Assembly: GCA_034428935.1 (NCBI GenBank)
Contig: DAOUHB010000046.1
Location: forward strand, 1 to 15,928
DNA from: JAAYZQ01 sp034428935
GTDB taxonomy: Bacteria; Chloroflexota; Anaerolineae; JAAYZQ01
Direction: 5' to 3'
Length of the DNA: 15,928 nucleotides
A program made the translations under genes and the position numbers. The notes below the pieces were generated by a model, which ran no database searches, was not told where the DNA came from, and saw only the letters and a list, made by a program, of their open reading frames with translations. Shown piece after piece: positions 12,602-15,928 of this stretch; positions within the stretch are counted from its first letter, which is position 1; each line of letters begins with the position of its first letter.

Positions 12602-13240
12602 TCAAGGGGTGGGCGCCAGCTTGACCTTCAGGAGCGCCACGGCCTCCTCGACACGGTCCACGACCGTCGCCAGCGCCAGATCTCGCTCCGTCATGAACGT
12701 CGTGGAGCGGAACGCGTCGAACAGGTGCCGCCAGTCCTTGCCCACAAACACAAAGGGCCGGGGCCCGATCTGGCCCGTCTGGAGCAGGCTCCACGTGAGC
12801 GTCGCCTCCGTCAGCGTGCCGATGCCGCCGCGCAGGACGACAAAGGCGTCGGCCGCCGTCAGGGCCTGGAGCCGCGGGAAAAAGTCGCTCACCCGCTCCT
12901 CGCGGGTCAGCCACCGGTTCGGCGACCGAATGGGGGCAAACAGCTCCATTGTCACGCCCACGGCCTGGCCGCCCGCCTGGCACGCGCCGCGGCTGGCCGC
13001 CTCCATGACGCCGCCATAGCCCCCGCACACCAGGACAAAGCCCGCCTCGGCCAGCAGCCGCCCCAGCAGCTCCGCCTCGGCCAGCAGCCCATGGCCTGCC
13101 GGGATGCTGCCGCTGCCGAAAACGGCCACCGAGGCGCCTCCCGGGCCCTCGCGGCCAATCCCCCCCCGCTCCACGGCGGACGGCCCCGCGCCGCCCTCCG
13201 GCGCCCTGGGCCTGCCCGCCTCCTTGCCTCTCTCGTTCAA
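12602..13240 (-). CDS. LOG-family (Rossmann-fold, lysine decarboxylase-like) protein
   Basis: A protein of about 212 aa. The conserved part starts near residue 37 (SVAVFGSGS) and carries CGGYGGVMEAASRGA (72-86) and RGGIGTLTE (137-145), matching the nucleotide-binding GGGxxGLM and PGGxGTxxE motifs of LOG/TIGR00725 proteins. Plant and bacterial LOG enzymes release cytokinin-type bases from nucleoside monophosphates; many bacterial members have unknown substrates. Arg replaces Pro in the second motif. The start is uncertain. A TTG at 13240 overlaps the TGA of the phosphoesterase gene as TTGA and follows GAGAGG, which suits coupling. A GTG about 22 codons further in would give a shorter protein closer to the domain but has no clear site. 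Confidence 0.82.
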   Translation of the reverse strand: MNERGKEAGRPRAPEGGAGPSAVERGGIGREGPGGASVAVFGSGSIPAGHGLLAEAELLGRLLAEAGFVLVCGGYGGVMEAASRGACQAGGQAVGVTMELFAPIRSPNRWLTREERVSDFFPRLQALTAADAFVVLRGGIGTLTEATLTWSLLQTGQIGPRPFVFVGKDWRHLFDAFRSTTFMTERDLALATVVDRVEEAVALLKVKLAPTP

Positions 13241-13887
13241 CGCAGTCGCCTCTCGTCGATCTCCAGAATGCGATGGCCGTAGGTGTTGATCACCTGCGTG
13301 TCGCGGTAGGTCGTCGTCGTCTCCTCGTCCGGCCCATACACGTGGATGTGGCCGTGGATCAGGTACCGGGGCCGGAACCAGTCCATGAACGTCACAAAGG
13401 CCGGAAAACCCTGGTGGCACCGGTCCGGCTTGTCGTGTATGCCCGCCGGCGGAGCGTGGGTGATGAGGATGTCCAGGAAGCGGCCGTAGCGCAGCCGGTT
13501 CAGCACCAGCGCCGGCGCCAGGCGCCACACCTTGTTCATCATCTCCCGCTCCGTGTACTGAAAGTCCGGGTTGTCGTTGTACCGCATCGAGCCCTCCAGG
13601 CCGGCGATGAGGAGCTTGCGGTAGCGCACCACCCGCCCGTCAATGTTCTCCGCGCCGCCCGGATACTGCCACTCCTCCCGCGACGACCACCGCTTGCGGA
13701 TGGCGTTGGCGTGGTTGCCGATGACATAGAACAGTGGCCCCCCCAGCACGGTGACAATATACTCCAGGTAGTGATAGGGCAGGTCGCCGCAGCCCAGGAC
13801 CATGCTCACGTCTCCGAAGAGCCGCTTGAGGGCCGGGCTATGGATCAGCTCCTCTACCTTGTCACTAACCGTCAGTATCTTGATCAT
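13237..13887 (-). CDS. Calcineurin-like metallophosphoesterase
   Basis: A 216-aa protein with most motifs of the two-metal phosphoesterase fold: Asp9 (in VSDK), GCGD (32-35), GNHA (57-60), THAPP (143-147) and HGHIH (178-182). The first motif is usually DxH; here it is Asp9-Lys-Val, as in a subgroup that I recall as lacking this His. It probably hydrolyses a phosphate ester or a nucleotide in the cytoplasm; no substrate can be named. The ATG at 13887 has only a weak ribosome site. The last codons overlap the start of the LOG gene. Upstream lie a terminator and a structured RNA behind a consensus promoter (13958-14172), so expression may depend on read-through. Confidence 0.86.
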   Translation of the reverse strand: MIKILTVSDKVEELIHSPALKRLFGDVSMVLGCGDLPYHYLEYIVTVLGGPLFYVIGNHANAIRKRWSSREEWQYPGGAENIDGRVVRYRKLLIAGLEGSMRYNDNPDFQYTEREMMNKVWRLAPALVLNRLRYGRFLDILITHAPPAGIHDKPDRCHQGFPAFVTFMDWFRPRYLIHGHIHVYGPDEETTTTYRDTQVINTYGHRILEIDERRLR

Positions 13888-13957
13888 CAGGCCTGGGTTT
13901 GCTCAACCGCCACTACCCGTCTCCCGTCACTCCCGGCGCTCGCCCTCCCTGGCAACA

Positions 13958-14137
13958 TAACAAAAGGCCAACTCTCGCGCTCCCCTGGAGAGCTGGCCTG
14001 TAAAAATCCGGACGACCGAACGCAAGCAAGCTATCCAGGCCAGGAGTCTGGCCGCGGGCTAGGGCTGGTAGGGCTGATCGTCGTCGACCCGGCGGATAGC
14101 ATTGCGTTCCTCACGTTCGTTTCCTCGGCATCAAGTA
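13958..14137 (-). ncRNA. Candidate structured small RNA or attenuating leader
   Basis: About 180 nt bounded by a consensus promoter (14144-14172) and an intrinsic terminator (13961-13999). Its core is a long interrupted stem: minus-strand GAACGCAA (14109-14102) and GCTATCC (14100-14094) pair with GGATAGC (14036-14030) and TTGCGTTC (14025-14018), 15 pairs with a 1-nt and a 4-nt bulge. Inside, GGCCAG-ACUC-CUGGCC and a short CGGG/CCCG helix would make a three-way junction. Size would suit a 6S-like RNA or a riboswitch-type leader, but I recognise no family consensus. A 23-codon ORF with a GAGGA site begins inside the long stem (MLSAGSTTISP...), so a leader peptide is an alternative. Confidence 0.45.
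13961..13999 (-). terminator. Intrinsic terminator upstream of the phosphoesterase gene
   Basis: Minus strand AGGCCA-G-CTCTC, 11-nt loop, GAGAG-T-TGGCCT then TTTGTTATG. Eleven pairs around one mismatch with a T-run, 74 bp before the phosphoesterase start. Confidence 0.75.
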
Positions 14138-14143
14138 CGCAGC

Positions 14144-14172
14144 AGTATACCATGAAACCCCCAGCGTGTCAA
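14144..14172 (-). promoter_or_regulatory. Consensus sigma70-type promoter for the structured RNA / phosphoesterase unit
   Basis: Minus strand TTGACA (14172-14167, perfect -35), 17 bp, TATACT (14149-14144). Start near 14137. Confidence 0.82.
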
Positions 14173-14212
14173 AGCCTATTCCGCCGCAATCAACGCGCGC
14201 GGCGCCAGGGAT

Positions 14213-14273
14213 CGGGCGGGGAGACCCCGCCCCTACGCACCCATCGGCTGTAGGGGCGGGGTCTCCCCGCCCG
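14213..14273. repeat. 24-bp perfect inverted repeat (REP-like palindrome)
   Basis: The arms 14213-14236 and 14250-14273 are exact reverse complements, separated by 13 nt. The arm reads CGGGCGGGGAGACCCC then GCCCCTAC. It lies between divergent transcription units. Such GTAGGGGCGGGG palindromes look like a dispersed non-autonomous element; I see no transposase. Confidence 0.9.
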
Positions 14274-14310
14274 GTCTCCCCGCCCGGTCCCCCGCCCGGT
14301 CCCCCCGCCC
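14270..14310. repeat. C-rich imperfect tandem repeats of 12-13 bp
   Basis: Three units, CCCGGTCTCCCCG, CCCGGTCCCCCG and CCCGGTCCCCCCG, continue directly from the right arm of the inverted repeat and end in CCC. Units differ by one C and a C/T change, as expected from slippage. The minus strand has several runs of three to six G and could form a G-quadruplex. Confidence 0.85.
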
Positions 14311-14337
14311 GATGTACTCACCGTTACAACCGGCGCT

Positions 14338-14366
14338 TTGCGCTTTGTTCCCATTCGTGGTACAAT
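14338..14366 (+). promoter_or_regulatory. Sigma70-type promoter for the 47-aa ORF and peptidase gene
   Basis: TTGCGC (14338-14343), 17 bp, TACAAT (14361-14366). Start near 14373. Confidence 0.68.
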
Positions 14367-14403
14367 TTTGTACGTTCTCAAACAGGCCTCGGCAGGAGAG
14401 GCA

Positions 14404-14547
14404 ATGGCGCGATCACCAGCACCCTGGACTCCGCCCTTGAGCGCTTTCGCAGAGGGCGTTATGCTTGCTGCCGTCCGTACGCTCGACGCCAGCATTGACC
14501 GCTTTGCCAGCTCTACCACGCACAAGAAAGGGTTAGATCCACCATGA
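14404..14547 (+). CDS. Putative 47-aa ORF coupled to the downstream peptidase gene
   Basis: The ORF begins MARSPAPWTPPLSAF and ends at a TGA that overlaps the next start as ATGA. An AGGAG site lies five bases before its ATG, and a promoter lies 38 bp upstream. The downstream gene has no good site of its own, so translation of this ORF could deliver ribosomes to it. The peptide has no membrane helix, cysteine or motif that I recognise. It may be a regulatory upstream ORF rather than a functional protein, or chance; codon use alone does not settle it. Confidence 0.45.
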   Translation: MARSPAPWTPPLSAFAEGVMLAAVRTLDASIDRFASSTTHKKGLDPP

Positions 14548-15928
14548 GGTACAACGTTGTAACCTGGCTCTTGGCTCTCGTCATTGTTCTGGCCCTCGCC
14601 GTGCCGCCCATGCAGGCACAAGGTGCCGGGCCCGGGCTGCTGCCCGACGACGCTCAAAGCACCACCGGACCGGTGCCCCCGCCTGGAATCGAGCGCGGCA
14701 ACGTAGCGCCGACCCCATCCAGGGCGCAAGTAGTGCTCCACGACGTGCCCGCCTACCTATGGCGCCACGGCTGTGCGCCGACGGCGGCCGGGATGGTGAT
14801 GGGCTATTGGGACGGGCGTGGATTCGATGCCCTGGTCAGCGGTAGCGCGGCCACGCAGACCAGCGCCGTCAACGCGATGATTGCCAGCTCGGGCAATTAC
14901 AACGATTACTGCCTTCCGCTCGACGAGCCACCCACCATGCTGCCCGACAGATCGGAACCACCGGCCGGCGACGAACATCCCGACGATTGCGTGGCCGACC
15001 TGATGAAAACCTCACAGAGCGCATACAACAACTATTACGGCTGGAGCTATTTCAATGTCATAGACGACGCCATGTCAGGCTACCCAGCCATGGTGGCGCC
15101 GCAATACTCGGTGACGACACAAAACCGGGTGTGGGGTGATTTCACGTGGACCAGCTACCGGGCCGAGATCGACGCCGGCCGGCCGGTGGTGCTCCTGGTG
15201 GACACCGACGCCGACGGTACGACCGATCATTTCGTCACGGGAATTGGCTACGACACCAGCACCAACCAGTACGCTTGCCGGGACACCTGGGACACCGGCG
15301 TCCATTGGTTCTCGTTTGCGCAACTGGCCCCCGGTCAGCCGTGGGGCATCTATGGGGCGACGCTGTTTCGCATCGAGGGCCCGAGCAGCAAATACCGGGT
15401 GTTCCTGCCCCTGATCTCCAGGACGGACTCTACCTCCAGCGGTTGGACGATCATCAAGAGCGAAACCTTTGAGGGCTCTTTTCCCAATGCGTGGGAGGTA
15501 GGCGACAACAATGGGACCGACTATGGTGAATATGTCTGGCAGAGACGAAGCTGCCTGCCCTACGCGGGCAGCTTTAGCGGCTGGGCCATCGGCGGTGGGG
15601 CCAGCGGCTCGGCATTGGGCTGTGGCAGCCAATACCCGAACCATGCCGACTCGTGGATGATCTATGGCCCCTTCAGCCTGGCCGACGCCTCGGCAGCCGA
15701 TCTCAGTTTCAAGCTGTGGCTGAACAGCGAGCCGGACTATGACAAGCTGTGCCGGATGGCTTCGCTCAACGGCACCAATTTCTTTGGCATGTGTACCACG
15801 GGCAATACGTCAGGTTGGACGGACCGCGTCCTCGATCTGGCCAACGTCTACAACCTTGGCAATCTCATGGGCCAATCGCAGGTCTGGATCGCGTTGCGTT
15901 TCATCAGCGACGATTCGGTCACCTACGC
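14544..15928 (+). CDS. Secreted C39-like cysteine peptidase with C-terminal beta domain (cut by window edge)
   Basis: 461 codons are visible. A signal peptide (about residues 1-26, cleavage after MQA) precedes a papain-like C39_2 domain: HGCAPTAAGMVMGYWD with probable nucleophile Cys77, then GRPVVLLVDTDADG and DHFVTGIGYD with His229, then CRDTWD with Asp247. A VFLPLI segment (286-291) ends the domain. I associate this segment with secreted Chloroflexota proteins. From about residue 300 a different region begins (ETFEGSFPNAWEV...), rich in aromatic residues, Gly and Ser, like concanavalin/jelly-roll domains attached to secreted enzymes. The stop lies outside the window. Target unknown: it could cleave peptides outside the cell. 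The start at 14544 is chosen for the signal peptide and the ATGA overlap; its own ribosome site is poor. Confidence 0.83.
   Translation, partial: MRYNVVTWLLALVIVLALAVPPMQAQGAGPGLLPDDAQSTTGPVPPPGIERGNVAPTPSRAQVVLHDVPAYLWRHGCAPTAAGMVMGYWDGRGFDALVSGSAATQTSAVNAMIASSGNYNDYCLPLDEPPTMLPDRSEPPAGDEHPDDCVADLMKTSQSAYNNYYGWSYFNVIDDAMSGYPAMVAPQYSVTTQNRVWGDFTWTSYRAEIDAGRPVVLLVDTDADGTTDHFVTGIGYDTSTNQYACRDTWDTGVHWFSFAQLAPGQPWGIYGATLFRIEGPSSKYRVFLPLISRTDSTSSGWTIIKSETFEGSFPNAWEVGDNNGTDYGEYVWQRRSCLPYAGSFSGWAIGGGASGSALGCGSQYPNHADSWMIYGPFSLADASAADLSFKLWLNSEPDYDKLCRMASLNGTNFFGMCTTGNTSGWTDRVLDLANVYNLGNLMGQSQVWIALRFISDDSVTY

Noticed and set aside
13958..14137. Assignment as 6S RNA, RNase P RNA or SRP RNA
   Set aside because: Size alone fits 6S RNA, but the 5' and 3' ends do not pair in the usual way. 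The SRP GGTCAGG/GGAAGGAAGCAGCC and RNase P GAGGAAAGTCCGGGC consensus segments are absent.

Overview
This window looks like chromosomal sequence of a GC-rich bacterium, most plausibly a member of the Chloroflexota (Anaerolineae or Caldilineae-like). That placement is inference. It rests on the high GC content, an archaeal-type prolyl-tRNA synthetase, Pro/Thr linkers of the PTPTPFPT kind, a secreted protein with a VFLPLI segment, and dispersed GTAGTAACGGCTTCAGCC-type palindromes. I saw no transposase, integrase, CRISPR array, tRNA or rRNA.

Left part (1-5460). metG (minus, cut by the left edge) sits behind a promoter and a structured leader of about 240 nt that ends in an intrinsic terminator. 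Divergent from it, a CPBP (CAAX-type) membrane protease is followed 16 bp later by a YprB/MrfB-like 3'-5' exonuclease. On the minus strand come a PaaI-type thioesterase, a bacterioferritin with all ligands conserved, and a Nudix hydrolase whose 3' end carries the bacterioferritin promoter.

Centre (5565-10600). This is the main functional block, a multiheme electron-transfer cluster on the minus strand. A secreted, C-terminally anchored nonaheme cytochrome c overlaps a cytochrome b fused to a monoheme cytochrome c domain. Behind its own strong promoter follows a 19-heme protein with a NapC/NrfH-type anchor and three tandem triheme modules. Together they encode 29 covalent haem sites plus b haems. 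The likely job is quinol oxidation (or quinone reduction) at the membrane and electron transfer along a periplasmic haem wire; the terminal partner is not visible. A 46-aa membrane protein is transcribed divergently, and a 26-bp palindrome lies between the two promoters.

Right part (10600-15928). A 54-bp tandem repeat array ends 12 bp beyond the archaeal-type proS (minus). Upstream of proS lie a LOG-family protein and a calcineurin-like phosphoesterase that overlap by a TTGA junction. They are preceded by a consensus promoter, a roughly 180-nt structured RNA and a terminator: either a small RNA gene or an attenuating leader. After a 24-bp perfect inverted repeat and C-rich tandem repeats, a plus-strand unit begins with a putative 47-aa ORF joined by an ATGA overlap to a secreted C39-like cysteine peptidase that runs off the right edge.
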